Part shown: piece after piece, positions 28,076 through 43,000 of the stretch
How the letters are laid out: every line of letters starts with the position of its first letter
How positions within the stretch are numbered: the stretch's first letter is position 1
Origin: Pristionchus mayeri
Taxonomy: Eukaryota > Nematoda > Chromadorea > Rhabditida > Neodiplogasteridae
Length of the DNA stretch: 64,000 nt
Direction: 5' to 3'
NCBI GenBank assembly: GCA_036245805.1
Contig: BTRK01000006.1
Coordinates: 21,546,365-21,610,364 of the forward strand
Made by a program: the position numbers and the translations under genes
The notes under the pieces: generated by a model
Told to the model about the DNA's origin: nothing
The model's input: the letters and a program-made list of their open reading frames with translations, nothing else
The model's database searches: none

Positions 28076-31000
28076 CTGCAAGAGTCATTCCATACTCTCT
28101 TTAGTGAGGAAAAGGGGTGAAACATACACTCTTGACGTAGGTTCCGCAGCAAGTTGTGCCTGGCCAGGGACAGAGGGCGTTGCCGCACGGTCCAGTCTCA
28201 GAGGAAGCACCACTGAAAGAAAGTCAATGAATTAATTGGGATGACGCCAGCATTTGCTCCGAGAATCATTGATTGAGGGGGTAGGATGATGGGATGACTC
28301 ACGTGCAGGGACATCCATCAGCAGCACTCGAGCAAGTTCTCGTGCGAGTCAGAGTAGAGCAGGAACCGCAGGTGGTGGGGCAGGTGCCAGTGGTGACCCA
28401 CTCCGTCCAGAGACCTCCTGTAGGACAGCAGTTGCCCTGCAGAGAAGAGGTGGTAGAAGACCGAAGAGACACTGACGACCAAATTTCAAGATTAGATAAG
28501 CATCAGCCTCTCTAAGGATATTTGCTAAAAGGTGATAACATCTAACCCAAGAAAACAATCGAAAAAAGAAAAAAGAAAGAAGGCAGTGTACCGCTGTTGT
28601 TGTTAGTGCCATCGTAGTCGTTTCGCAGCTGTTAACAGGATCCTTTGGACGGTTTCCAACTCCGCAGAAGAATTCGCTCGTTTGTTCTGAATGTGTCCTA
28701 TTTCGACTGTTAACTTGAAAGCTAGCCGAAATGGGATGACTTATTATACTTAATTTCTAACCGTTAAGCGATTTAATGTATGGGCTGCAGCAGGTCTGAG
28801 TCGAGGGGAATGGACAGAGGGAAATTCCGCATGGACCGGTGTCAGTTGTAGTTCCGCTGAATTACAATTATATTAGTATGTGACTTTACTACGACTGTAA
28901 TGGGAAAATTCAGCTGAGTAATTTCCATACCTGCAAGGACATCCATCAGCGAGAGATTTGCATGTTCTCGTTCGAGTCGAATTGCTGCAAGATCCACAAG
29001 TGGTTGCACATGCTCCAGTCGTAGTCCAGTCACTCCAAATACCGCCAGCAGGACAGCATGCGGGCTGCAATATCTCTTATTTTGAATGTTAGTTTGTTTT
29101 AATGCTTTAAACAGTTTTAATGCTTTTCTTAAAAGAAACCATAAACAATCTTGATGGGTTTTTTCTATTCCCATGTTGGGGTATGCTGAAAGAAAAGAAA
29201 GAACTCAGCGTACAACTACGTCTGTTGTTGTTGGCTCCATCGTAGTTGTATCGCAGCTATTAATAGGATCCTTTGGTCGGTTTCCAACTCCACAGAAGAA
29301 TTCACTCGTTTGCTCTGAACGATTTCAATTAGGATTGCGAATATTCAATGCAATCACTATTTCGTAGCTTTTTATAAGCAATTCTCATACCATTAAGCGA
29401 TTTAATGTATGGGCTACAGCAGGTCTGAGTCGAAGGGAATGGGCAGAGGGAAATTCCGCAAGGTCCAGTGTCGGATGTAGCTCCACTGCAATTCAATTTA
29501 ATCATATCGTAAGTTTACAACCACATTATACACTGGAAAATACTGCTGAGCAGTATACCTGCAAGGACATCCATCAGCGAGAGATTTGCATGTTCTCGTT
29601 CGAGTCGAATTGCTGCAAGATCCACAAGTGGTCGCGCAGGCTCCAGTCGTAGTCCAGTCACTCCAGATACCGCCAGCAGGACAGCATGCGGGCTGAAAAT
29701 CCTCATTTTTTCGAATTTTCCTTTTGTTAAATTGCCCCATTGTTTAATTACATACGGCAGCCCACCATAAAAAATAAATGGAATGTAGCGACGCGTTTGC
29801 ATCTATTCTTATTCCCATTCAAAGTATGCATTTCGGCTATTGTTGCAGTGGATTGCACTCATCTGTGCTGATCCATATCCTGCTTCTTTAAATTATCTAT
29901 TTGACTCTTGTCCAAATGGGCCAACTTCTTCTCTCCCCTAAATTCCCTACTCCACTCCTCCTTTGTCAATCTCAGATGACGTATGGGGTGTACAGTGTAT
30001 TCGAATCTACCCCTCCAGACAAAACTCAAAACGGATACTTTGGAATGCGGATTGAACAGATCGATCTGCACTCTGGTTTGCAATCTCACATTAAAAATTA
30101 TTTAAAAATCATTTTGAGGGAGCCAATCAGTAGAAGCAATGATGCCACACATGGCGATAAGGTACTAGATTTAGCGCACTTTTAATTAGGGTGAGGAGGC
30201 CTTCGAAACTATGTGTATTTTGACCAATTCTGAATATAATAAAGTAAGATATCTTACCACATTTTCTGTTGTTGTAGGTTCCATCGTAGTCGTGTCGCAG
30301 CTATTAATGGGATCCTTTGGACGGTTTCCAACACCGCAGAAGAATTCGCTCGTTTGCTCTGAAAGTTCGAATTTCACTGGGAACATACATAATAGTTTTA
30401 ATTTTTGTAGCGGTTTATAAGCAATTCTCTAACCGTTAAGCGATTTAATGTATGGGCTACAGCAGGTCTGAGTCGAGGGGAATGGGCAGAGGGAAATTCC
30501 GCAAGGTCCAGTGTCGGATGTAGCTCCGCTACAATGCATTTTTATAATTATCATAAGATTCCTACGACTGTATAAATATGCAAATTTTGAAAAGTAGTAT
30601 ACCTGCAAGGACATCCATCAGCAAGAGATTTGCATGTTCTCGTTCGAGTCGAATTGCTGCAAGATCCACAAGTGGTTGCACAGGCTCCAGTCGTAGTCCA
30701 GTCACTCCAAATACCGCCAGCAGGACAGCATGCGGGCTGAAAATCCTCTTTTTTTCGAATATTAACATAATTGTTATCGAGCAACTCGTGGAACAATTTC
30801 ATTTTCATTTCAGTTTCAGTCGTTCCTTTCTGAGGAGTGCAAGGAATGTGTTCTACTTCTATACCGTTAAAAATATATGTTCGGCTATTTTTGGCCGTGG
30901 ATTGTTCTCAGAATGCCGAGAGTTTTCACAAAATGTTCTTTTTAAAGTTAAAATTTTCATTGTAGTCATATCCGGAGTAGTAGTGAGTCCCCTCTTCATC

Positions 31001-34000
31001 TATTCTCACATTCCCCTACGAAAGAACTTTTCATATGGTCGATTAGTCGAATGAGTAGTACATGTGACTCGAATCCCCTCCGGACATGCCTCAAAGCCGA
31101 TACTTCGAAAAAAAAGTTTACAGATAGATCGGCGCACATAAATGCCCACAGTCAAAAATTGCCTAAAAAATGTCCAACTTGAAGGAGTCTAAACGTAGAT
31201 TCGCCATGATGAAATACGCCGCTATATTTTACGTTTTTTTACCGTTACGGCCGGCTCTGCCGTTTTGTATTATGCTGGATCATGCTGATGGAAAACAAAT
31301 AATACAACATACCACATTTTCTGTTGTTGTTGGTTCCATCGTAGTTGTGTCGCAGTTGTTAATAGGATCTTTGGGACGGTTTCCAACTCCACAGAAGAAT
31401 TCACTCGTTTGCTCTGAATGTTTCCTATTTTGACTCTTAACTTTAAAGCTAGCCGAAATGGGATAACTTTTATAGTTAATTTCTAACCGTTAAGCGATTT
31501 AATGTATGGGCTACAGCAAGTCTGAGTCGAGGGGAACGGACAAAGGGAAATTCCGCATGGACCGGTGTCAGTTGTAGCTCCGCTGCAGTACAATTGTATT
31601 AGAATGTTAAATTACTACGACTGTAGAAGTGGGAAAATACTGCTGAGTAGTTTCCATACCTGCAAGGACATCCATCAGCGAGAGATTTGCATGTTCTCGT
31701 TCGAGTCGAATTGCTGCAAGATCCACAAGTGGTCGCACAGGCTCCAGTCGTAGTCCAGTCACTCCAGATACCGCCAGCAGGACAGCATGCGGGCTGAAAA
31801 TCCTCTTATTTTCGAAAATTAGTTTAAGCAGAATAAAAGATGTTGGGACAGAAGTGCCTACCACTGGCACAGTCGTGGTAGTTGTGGGTGCCACAGTGGT
31901 CGTTGTGGTTGTCAAGCAGTTATTAACAGGATCCTTTGGTCGGTTTCCAACTCCGCAGAAGAATTCGCTCGTTTGCTCTGAATGTGTCCTATTTCGACTG
32001 ATAACTTGAAAGCTAGCCGCAATGGGATAACTAATAATAGTTAATTTCTAACCGTTAAGCGATTTAATGTATGGGCTGCAGCAGGTCTGAGTCGAAGGGA
32101 ACGGACAAAGGGAAATTCCGCAAGGTCCGGTGTCAGATGTAGCTCCGCTACAATGCATTTTTTAATTTTTTTCATAAGATTCCTACGATGGTATAAATGG
32201 AAAAAAATCAGCTGAGTAGTATACCTGCAAGGACATCCATCAGCGAGAGATTTGCATGTTCTCGTTCGAGTCGAATTGCTGCAAGATCCACAAGTGGTCG
32301 CACAGGCTCCAGTCGTAGTCCAGTCACTCCAAATACCGCCAGCAGGACAGCATGCGGGCTGAGAGGATTAATCGTATTTGCTATTCTAGTTTACTCTGAG
32401 TGTAAGAGGGGGGGGGGAGATCGTACGGCGGTGGTGGTTGTGGTGGGAGCTGCAGTGGTCGTCGTGGTAGTTGACGTCGTCGTCGTGGTCGTCGTCTTGC
32501 AGTTGTACGTCGGATTGGCAGGAGTGCTTCCCGTGCCGCAGAAGAACGAGTTCGTGTTGCCTGCAAGTGAGAATTGTGAAGAAATTATGAAGAGTGAGAC
32601 ATACCGTTGAGTGATTTCACGTATGAGAAGCAGCAGGTCTTCTTAGGGAAAGAGCAGAGGGCGATTCCACAAGGACCAGTGTCAGTAGCGAGACCACTGG
32701 AAGCATCTTGTTAAGCATAACGAGTGATTCCAATGAGCGATTGCTCAGGGGAGGAATAGGTGATCACTCACGCGCATGGACATCCGTCGACCATGGAAGT
32801 GCACGTGCGAACACGAGTGGCGTTGTTGCAGGATCCGCAAGTGGTGGCGCATGCTCCAGTCGTCGTCCATTCACTCCACACTCCGCCAGCAGGACAGCAA
32901 GCGGGCTGGAAGGGAGAGATCGTTGAGGAGACACCAGACGACGACATCCTTTCATCCATTCACATACCACGGGCACGGTAGTTGTCGTCGTGGCGACGGT
33001 CGTCGTCGTGGTTGTTGACGTCGTCGTCGAAGTAGTCGTGGATGGTTCTGAAGAAAAGGAAAACGTATAATGTCCTATGAATTAAAATTAATAATTCCCC
33101 AAAGATGAGGATCAAACCTGTACTAGTCGACGGTTCCTCTGTTGTGGTAGAAGTGGCCTCTGAAATTCGGCATCACATAACGAATTCATGATAAAGAGCA
33201 AAGAATTATTAGTCGAAGATCTTTACGAAACATTCGGTAACATTATCTGAAACCAAATCGATATTTAGAAGCTTGTACTTTAGTATTCAAATATGTAAAA
33301 AAAACTAAATAGTTCAATTCACTTATGAAACAGTCTATTTAGGAAATTGAATTACAAGGGTAAAAGACAATAATTTCAAAAAAAGATAGAAAATTAATAT
33401 CAAACCAGTGGTGGAAGTGGAAGGCTCGGTAGTCGTGGAAGTGACTTCAGTAGTGGACGTCGATGCTTCAGTGGTGGTCGAAGTGACTTCAGTGGTGGAT
33501 GTGGAAGGCTCCGTGGTCGTCGAGGTGACTTCTAAAAATATATATCAGGATACTCAATATAGTGTTTTATTTAATAGAATTATTCTGGTTATAAATATAA
33601 TTTTGGATATTTTCACAGCAAAAACAAACATTTAAAAACAAACCAGTGGTGGAAGTGGAAGGCTCGGTAGTCGTGGAAGTGACTTCAGTAGTGGACGTCG
33701 ATGCTTCAGTGGTGGTCGAAGTGACTTCAGTGGTGGATGTGGAAGGCTCCGTTGTCGTTGAAGTGAATTCCGTGGTGGAAGTGGAAGGCTCGGTAGTGGT
33801 GGAAGTGACTTCAGTAGTGGACGTCGAAGCTTCAGTGGTGGTCGATGTGACTTCAGTGGTGGACGTAGAGGGCTCAGTTGTCGTTGAAGTGTGTTCCGTG
33901 GTGGAAGTGGAAGGCTCGGTAGTCGTGGAAGTGACTTCAGTAGTGGACGTCGAAGCTTCAGTGGTTGTCGATGTGACTTCAGCGGTGGACGTAGAGGGCT

Positions 34001-37000
34001 CAATTGTCGTTGAAGTGAGTTCAGTGGTGGAAGTGGAAGGCTCGGTAGTCGTGGAAGTGACTTCAGTAGTGGACGTCGATGCTTCAGTGGTGGTCGATGT
34101 GACTTCAGTGGTGGATGTGGAAGGCTCCGTGGTCGTCGAGGTGACTTCTAAAATTATAATATCGGTTCACTCACAATCTAATGTATTTAGGAATCTGAAC
34201 TGAAAAGGTGCAATATCGTATTTTTTGATATTTTCGAAAAGGAAATAAAGAAAATGTAACAAACCAGTGGTGGAAGTGGAAGGCTCGGTAGTCGTGGAAG
34301 TGACTTCAGTAGTGGACGTCGAAGCTTCAGTGGTGGTCGATGTGACTTCAGTGGTTGACGTAGAGGGCTCAGTTGTCGTTGAAGTAAGTTCCGTGGTGGA
34401 AGACTCGGTAGTCGAGGAAGTGACTTCAGTAGTGGACGTCGAAGCTTCAGTGGTGGTCGATGTGACTTCAGTGGTGGACGTCGAAGGCTCCGTGGTCGTC
34501 GAGGTGACTTCAGTGGTGGACGTAGAAGGCTCCGTGGTCGTCGATGTGACTTCTAAAATTATAATATCGGTTCACTCACAATCTAATGTATTTAGGAATC
34601 TGAACTGAAAAGGTGGGATATCAAATTTTTTGATATTTTCGAAAAGGAAATAAAGAAAATATAACAAACCAGTGGTGGAGGTGGAAGGCTCCGTTGTCGT
34701 CGAGGTGACTTCTAAAAATATATCTCAGGTTAATCAATCTAGTGTTTCATTTAATTGAATTATTCGGGTTATAAATATAATTTTGGATATTTTCAAAAGC
34801 AAACAATTTTCTAAAAACAAACCAGTGGTGGAAGTGGAAGGCTCGGTAGTCGTGGAAGTGACTTCAGTAGTGGACGTCGATGCTTCAGTGGTGGTCGATT
34901 TGACTTCAGTGGTGGACGTAGAGGGCTCAGTTGTCGTTGAAGTGAGTTCCGTGGTGGAAGTGGAAAGCTCGGTAGTCGTGGAAGTGACTTCAGTAGTGGA
35001 CGTCGAAGCTTCAGTGGTGGTCGATGTGACTTCAGTGGTGGACGTAGAGGGCTCAGTTGTCGTTGAACTGTGTTCCGTGGTGGAAGTGGAAGGCTCGGTA
35101 GTCGTGGAAGTGACTTCAGTAGTGGACGTCGATGCTTCAGTGGTGGTCGATGTGACTTCAGTGGTGGACGTAGAGGGCTCAGTTGTCGTTGAACTGTGTT
35201 CCGTGGTGGAAGTGGAAGGCTCGGTAGCCGTGGAAGTGACTTCAGTAGTGGACGTCGATGCTTCAGTGGTGGTCGATGTGACTTCAGTGGTGGACGTAGA
35301 GGGCTCAGTTGTCGTTGATGTGAGATCCGCGGTGGAAGTGGAAGGCTCGGTAGCCGTGGAAGTGACTTCAGTAGTGGACGTCGAAGCTTCAGTGGTGGTC
35401 GATGTGACTTCAGTGGTGGACGTAGAAGGCTCCGTTGTCGTCGAGGTAACTTCTAAAAATATATTTCAGGTTAATCTATCTAGTCTTTCATTTAATTGAA
35501 TTATTCTGGCTATAAATATAATTTTGGATATTTTCAACAGCAAACAATTTTCAAAAAAAACAAACCAGTGGTGGAAGTGGAAGGCTCGGTAGTCGTGGAA
35601 GTGACTTCAGTAGTGGACGTCGAAGCTTCAGTGGTGGTCGATGTGACTTCAGTAGTGGACGTCGAAGGCTCCGTTGTAGTCGAGGTGACTTCTAAAATTA
35701 TAATATCGGTTCACTCACAATCTAATGTATTTAGGAATCTGAACTGAAAAGGTGCAATATCATATTTTTTGATTTTTTCGAAAAGGAAATAAAGGAATTA
35801 TAACAAACCAGTGGTGGAAGTGGAAGGCTCGGTAGTCGTGGAAGTGACTTCAGTAGTGGACGTCGAAGCTTCAGTGGTGGTCGATGTGACTTCAGTGGTG
35901 GACGTAGAAGGCTCCGTTGTCGTCGAGGTAACTTCTAAAAATATATTTCAGGTTAATCTATCTAGTCTTTCATTTAATTGAATTATTCTGGCTATAAATA
36001 TAATTTTGGATATTTTCAACAGCAAACAATTTTCAAAAAAAACAAACCAGTGGTGGAAGTGGAAGGCTCGGTAGTCGTGGAAGTGACTTCAGTAGTGGAC
36101 GTCGAAGCTTCAGTGGTGGTCGATGTGACTTCAGTGGTGGACGTAGAGGTCTCAGTTGTCGTTGAAGTGAGTTCCGTGGTGGAAGTGGAAGGCTCGGTAG
36201 TCGTCGAGGTGACTTCTAAAATTATAATATCGGTTCACTCACAATCTAATGTATTTAGGAATCTGAACTGAAAAGGTGCAATATCATATTTTTTGATATT
36301 TTCGAAAAGGAAATAAAGAAATTATAACAAACCAGTGGTGGAAGTGGAAGGCTCGGTAGTCGTGGAAGTGACTTCAGTAGTGGACGTCGAAGCTTCAGTG
36401 GTGGTCGATGTGACTTTAGTAGTGGACGTCGAAGGCTCCATTGTAGTCGAGGTGACTTCTAAAATTATAATATCGGTTCACTCACAATCTAATATATTTA
36501 GGAATCTGAACTGAAAAGGTGCAATATCATATTTTTTGATATTTTCGAAAAGGAAATAAAGAAATTATAACAAACCAGTGGTGGAAGTGGAAGGCTCGGT
36601 AGTCGTGGAAGTGACTTCAGTAGTGGACGTCGAAGCTTCAGTGGTGGTCGATGTGACTTCAGTGGTGGACGTAGAAGGCTCCGTTGTCGTCGAGGAGACT
36701 TCTAAAAATATATTTCAGGTTAATCTATCTAGTCTTTCATTTAATTGAATTATTCTGGCTATAAATATAATTTTGGATATTTTCAACAGCAAACAATTTT
36801 CAAAAAAACAAACCAGTGGTGGAAGTGGAAGGCTCGGTAGTCGTGGAAGTGACTTCAGTAGTGGACGTCGAAGCTTCAGTGGTGGTCGATGTGACTTCAG
36901 TGGTGGACGTAGAGGTCTCAGTTGTCGTTGAAGTGAGTTCCGTGGTGGAAGTGGAAGGCTCGGTAGTCGTCGAGGTGACTTCTAAAATTATAATATCGGT

Positions 37001-40000
37001 TCACTCACAATCTAATGTATTTAGGAATCTGAACTGAAAAGGTGCAATATCATATTTTTTGATATTTTCGAAAAGGAAATAAAGAAATTATAACAAACCA
37101 GTGGTGGAAGTGGAAGGCTCGGTAGTCGTGGAAGTGACTTCAGTAGTGGACGTCGAAGCTTCAGTGGTGGTCGATGTGACTTCAGTAGTGGACGTCGAAG
37201 GCTCCGTTGTAGTCGAGGTGACTTCTAAAATTATAATATCGGTTCGCTCACAATCTAATATATTTAGGAATCTGAACTGAAAAGGTGCAATATCATATTT
37301 TTTGATATTTTCGAAAAGGAAATAAAGAAATTATAACAAACCAGTGGTGGAAGTGGAAGGCTCGGTAGTCGTGGAAGTGACTTCAGTAGTGGACGTCGAA
37401 GCTTCAGTGGTGGTCGATGTGACTTCAGTGGTGGACGTAGAAGGCTCCGTTGTCGTCGAGGTGACTTCTAAAAATATATTTCAGGTTAATCTATCGTCTT
37501 TCATTTAATTGAATTATTCTGGCTATAAATATAATTTTGGATATTTTCAACAGCAAACAATTTTCAAAAAAACAAACCAGTGGTGGAAGTGGAAGGCTCG
37601 GTAGTCGTGGAAGTGACTTCAGTAGTGGACGTCGAAGCCTCAGTGGTGGTCGATGTGACTTCAGTGGTGGACGTAGAGGTCTCAGTTGTCGTTGAAGTGA
37701 GTTCCGTGGTGGAAGTGGAAGGCTCGGTAGTCGTCGAGGTGACTTCTAAAATTATAATATCGGTTCACTCACAATCTAATGTATTTAGGAATCTGAACTG
37801 AAAAGGTGCAATATCATATTTTTTGATATTTCGAAAAGGAAATAAAGAAATTATAACAAACCAGTGGTGGAAGTGGAAGGCTCGGTAGTCGTGGAAGTGA
37901 CTTCAGTAGTGGACGTCGAAGCTTCAGTGGTGGTCGATGTGACTTCAGTAGTGGACGTCGAAGGCTCCGTTGTAGTCGAGGTGACTTCTAAAATTATAAT
38001 ATCGGTTCACTCACAATCTAATATATTTAGGAATCTGAACTGAAAAGGTGCAATATCATATTTTTTGATATTTTCGAAAAGGAAATAAAGAAATTATAAC
38101 AAACCAGTGGTGGAAGTGGAAGGCTCGGTAGTCGTGGAAGTGACTTCAGTAGTGGACGTCGAAGCTTCAGTGGTGGTCGATGTGACTTCAGTGGTGGACG
38201 TAGAAGGCTCCGTTGTCGTCGAGGTGACTTCTAAAAATATATTTCAGGTTAATCTATCTAGTCTTTCATTTAATTGAATTATTCTGGCTATAAATATAAT
38301 TTTGGATATTTTCAATAGCAAACAATTTTCAAAAAAACAAACCAGTGGTGGAAGTGGAAGGCTCGGTAGTCGTGGAAGTGACTTCAGTAGTCGACGTCGA
38401 AGCTTCAGTGGTGGACGTAGAAGGCTCCGTTGTCGTCGAGGTGACTTCTAAAAATATATCTGAGGTTACTAAATCTAGTGTTTCATTGAATTGAATTATT
38501 CTGGTTATAAATATAATTTTGGATATTTTCAAAAGCAAACAATTTTCTAAAAACAAACCAGTCGTGGAAGTGGAAGGCTCGGTAGTCGTGGAAGTGACTT
38601 CAGTAGTGGACGTCGAAGCTTCAGTGGTGGTCGATGTGACTTCAGTGGTGGATGTGGAAGGCTCCGTGGTCGTCGAGGTGACTTCTAAAAATATATCTCA
38701 GGTTACTCAATCTAGTGTTTCATTGAATTGAATTATACTGGTTATAAATATAATTTTGGATATTTTCAAAAGCAAACAATTTTCTAAAAACAAACCAGTC
38801 GTAGAAGTGGAAGGCTCGGTAGTGGTGGAAGTGACTTCAGTAGTGGATGTCGAAGCTTCAGTGGTGGTCGATGTGACTTCAGTGGTGGACGTAGAGGGCT
38901 CAGTTGTCGTTGAAGTGAGTTCCGTGGTGGAAGTGGAAGGCTCAGTAGTCGTGGAAGTGACTTCAGTAGTGGACGTCGAAGCTTCAGTGGTGGTCGATGT
39001 GACTTCAGTGGTGGACGTAGAAGGCTCCGTTGTAGTCGAGGTGACTTCTAAAATTATAATATCGGTTCACTCACAATCTAATGTATTTAGGAATCTGAAC
39101 TGAAAAAGTGCAATATCATATTTTATGATTTTTTCGAAAAGGAAATAAAGAAAATATAACAAACCAGTGGAGGAAGTGGAAGGCTCGGTAGTCGTGGAAG
39201 TGACTTCAGTAGTGGACGTCGAAGCTTCAGTGGTGGTCGATGTGACTTCAGTGGTGGACGTAGAAGGCTCCGTTGTCGTCGAGGTGACTTCTAAAAATAT
39301 ATTTCAGGTTAATCTATCTAGTCTTTCATTTAATTGAATTATTCTGGCTATAAATAAAATTTTGGATATTTTCAACAGCACACAATTTTCAAAAAAACAA
39401 ACCTGTGGTGGAAGTGGAAGGCTCGGTAGTCGTGGAAGTGACTTCAGTAGTCGACGTCGAAGCTTCAGTGGTGGTCGATGTGACTTCAGTGGTGGACGTA
39501 GAAGGCTCCGTTGTCGTCGAGGTGACTTCTTAAAATATATCTGAGGTTACTCAATCTAGTGTTTCATTGAATTGAATTATTCTGGTTATAAATATAATTT
39601 TGGATATTTTCAAAAGCAAACAATTTTCTAAAAACAAACCAGTCGTGGAAGTGGAAGGCTCGGTAGTCGTGGAAGTGACTTCAGTAGTGGACGTCGAAGC
39701 TTCAGTGGTGGTCGATGTGACTTCAGTGGTGGACGTAGAAGGCTCCGTTGTAGTCGAGGTGACTTCTAAAATTATAATATCGGTTCACTCACAATCTAAT
39801 GTATTTAGGAATCTGAACTGAAAAAGTGCAATATCATATTTTTTGATTTTTTCGAAAAGGAAATAAAGAAAATATAACAAACCAGTGGTGGAAGTGGAAG
39901 GCTCGGTAGTCGTGGAAGTGACTTCAGTAGTGGACGTCGAAGCTTCAGTGGCGGTCGATGTGACTTCAGTGGTGGACGTAGAAGGCTCCGTTGTCGTCGA

Positions 40001-43000
40001 GGTGACTTCTAAAAATATATTTCAGGTTAATCTATCTAGTCTTTCATTTAATTGAATTATTCTGGCTATAAATAAAATTTTGGATATTTTCAACAGCACA
40101 CAATTTTCAAAAAAACAAACCAGTGGTGGAAGTGGAAGGCTCGGTAGTCGTGGAAGTGACTTCAGTAGTCGACGTCGAAGCTTCAGTGGTGGTCGATGTG
40201 ACTTCAGTGGTGGACGTAGAAGGCTCCGTTGTCGTCGAGGTGACTTCTTAAAATATATCTGAGGTTACTCAATCTAGTGTTTCATCTAGTGTTTCATTCT
40301 GGTTATAAATATAATTTTGGATATTTTCAAAAGCAAACAATTTTCTAAAAACAAACCAGTCGTGGAAGTGGAAGGCTCGGTAGTCGTGGAAGTGACTTCA
40401 GTAGTGGACGTCGAAGCTTCAGTGGTGGTCGATGTGACTTCAGTGGTGGACGTAGAGGGCTCAGTTGTCGTTGAAGTGAGTTCCGTGGTGGAAGTGGAAG
40501 GCTCAGTAGTCGTGGAAGTGACTTCAGTAGTGGACGTCGAAGCTTCAGTGGTGGTCGATGTGACTTCAGTGGTGGACGTAGAAGGCTCCGTTGTAGTCGA
40601 GGTGACTTCTAAAATTATAATATCGGTTCACTCACAATCTAATGTATTTAGGAATCTGAACTGAAAAAGTGCAATATCATATTTTTTGATTTTTTCGAAA
40701 AGGAAATAAAGAAAATATAACAAACCAGTGGTGGAAGTGGAAGGCTCGGTAGTCGTGGAAGTGACTTCAGTAGTGGACGTCGAAGCTTCAGTGGTGGTCG
40801 ATGTGACTTCAGTGGTGGACGTAGAAGGCTCCGTTGTCGTCGAGGTGACTTCTAAAAATATATTTCAGGTTAATCTATCTAGTCTTTCATTTAATTGAAT
40901 TATTCTGGCTATAAATAAAATTTTGGATATTTTCAACAGCACACAATTTTCAAAAAAACAAACCAGTGGTGGAAGTGGAAGGCTCGGTAGTCGTGGAAGT
41001 GACTTCAGTAGTCGACGTCGAAGCTTCAGTGGTGGTCGATGTGACTTCAGTGGTGGACGTAGAAGGCTCCGTTGTCGTCGAGGTGACTTCTTAAAATATA
41101 TCTGAGGTTACTCAATCTAGTGTTTCATTGAATTGAATTATTCTGGTTATAAATATAATTTTGGATATTTTCAAAAGCAAACAATTTTCTAAAAACAAAC
41201 CAGTCGTGGAAGTGGAAGGCTCGGTAGTCGTGGAAGTGACTTCAGTAGTGGACGTCGAAGCTTCAGTGGTGGTCGATGTGACTTCAGTGGTGGACGTAGA
41301 GGGCTCAGTTGTCGTTGAAGTGAGTTCCGTGGTGGAAGTGGAAGGCTCGGTAGTCGTGGAAGTGACTTCAGTAGCAGACGTCGAAGCTTCAGTGGTGGTC
41401 GATGTGAATTCAGTGGTGGACGGAGAGGGCTCAGTTGTCGTTGAAGTGAGTTCCGTGGTGGAAGTGGAAGGCTCGGTAGTCGTGGAAGTGACTTCAGTAG
41501 TGGACGTCGAAGCTTCAGTGGTGGTCGATGTGACTTCAGTGGTGGACGTAGAGGGCTCAGTTGTCGTTGAAGTGAGTTCCGTGGTGGAAGTGGAAGGCTC
41601 GGTAGTCGTGGAAGTGACTTCAGTAGTGGACGTCGAAGCTTCAGTGGTGGTCGATGTGACTTCAGTGGTGGACGTAGAGGGCTCAGTTGTCGTTGAAGTG
41701 AGTTCCGTGGTGGAAGTGGAAGGCTCGGTAGTCGTGGAAGTGACTTCAGTAGTGGACGTCGAAGCTTCAGTGGTGGTCGATGTGACTTCAGTGGTGGACG
41801 TAGAGGGCTCAGTTGTCGTTGAAGTGAGTTCCGTGGCGGAAGTGGAAGGCTCGGTAGTCGTGGAAGTGACGTCAGTAGTGGACGTCAAAGCTTCAGTGGT
41901 GGTCGATGTGACTTCAGTGGTTGACGTAGAAGGCTCCGTTGTCGTCGAGGTGACTTCTAAAAATATATCTGAGGTTACTAAATCTAGTGTTTCATTGAAT
42001 TGAATTATTCTGGTTATAAATATAATTTTGGATATTTTCAAAAGCAAACAATTTTCTAAAAACAAACCAGTCGTGGAAGTGGAAGGCTCGGTAGTCGTGG
42101 AAGTGACTTCAGTAGTGGACGTCGAAGGCTCCGTGGTCGTCGAGGTGACTTCTAAAAATATATCTGAGGTTACTAAATCTAGTGTTTCATTGAATTGAAT
42201 TATTCTGGTTATAAATATAATTTTGGATATTTTCAAAAGCAAACAATTTTCTAAAAACAAACCAGTCGTGGAAGTGGAAGGCTCGGTAGTCGTGGAAGTG
42301 ACTTCAGTAGTGGACGTCGAAGCTTCAGTGGTGGTCGATGTGACTTCAGTGGTGGACGTAGAGGGCTCAGTTGTCGTTGAAGTGAGTTCCGTGGTGGAAG
42401 TGGAAGGCTCGGTAGTCGTGGAAGTGACTTCAGTAGTGGACGTCGAAGCTTCAGTGGTGGTCGATGTGACTTCAGTGGTGGACGTAGAGGGCTCAGTTGT
42501 CGTTGAAGTGAGTTCCGTGGTGGAAGTGGAAGGCTCGGTAGTCGTGGAAGTGACTTCAGTAGTGGACGTCGAAGCTTCAGTGGTGGTCGATGTGACTTCA
42601 GTGGTGGACGTAGAAGGCTCCGTTGTCGTCGAGGTGACTTCTAAAAATATATTTCAGGTTAATCTATCTAGTCTTTCATTTAATTGAATTATTCTGGCTA
42701 TAAATATAATTTTGGATATTTTCAACAGCAAACAATTTTCTAAAAACAAACCAGTGGTGGAAGTGGAAGGCTCGGTAGTCGTGGAAGTGACTTCAGTAGT
42801 GGACGTCGAAGCTTCAGTGGTGGTCGATGTGACTTCAGTGGTGGACGTAGAGGGCTCAGTTGTCGTTGAAGTGAGTTCCGTGGTGGAAGTGGAAGGCTCG
42901 GTAGTCGTGGAAGTGACTTCAGTAGTGGACGTCGAAGCTTCAGTGGTGGTCGATGTGACTTCAGTGGTGGACGTAGAGGGCTCAGTTGTCGTTGAAGTGA

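Noticed and set aside
30578..31054. Plus-strand 158-codon frame (RTSISKRFACSRSSRIAARS)
   Set aside because: Antisense of the TSP1-like exon of module 4 running into an intron.
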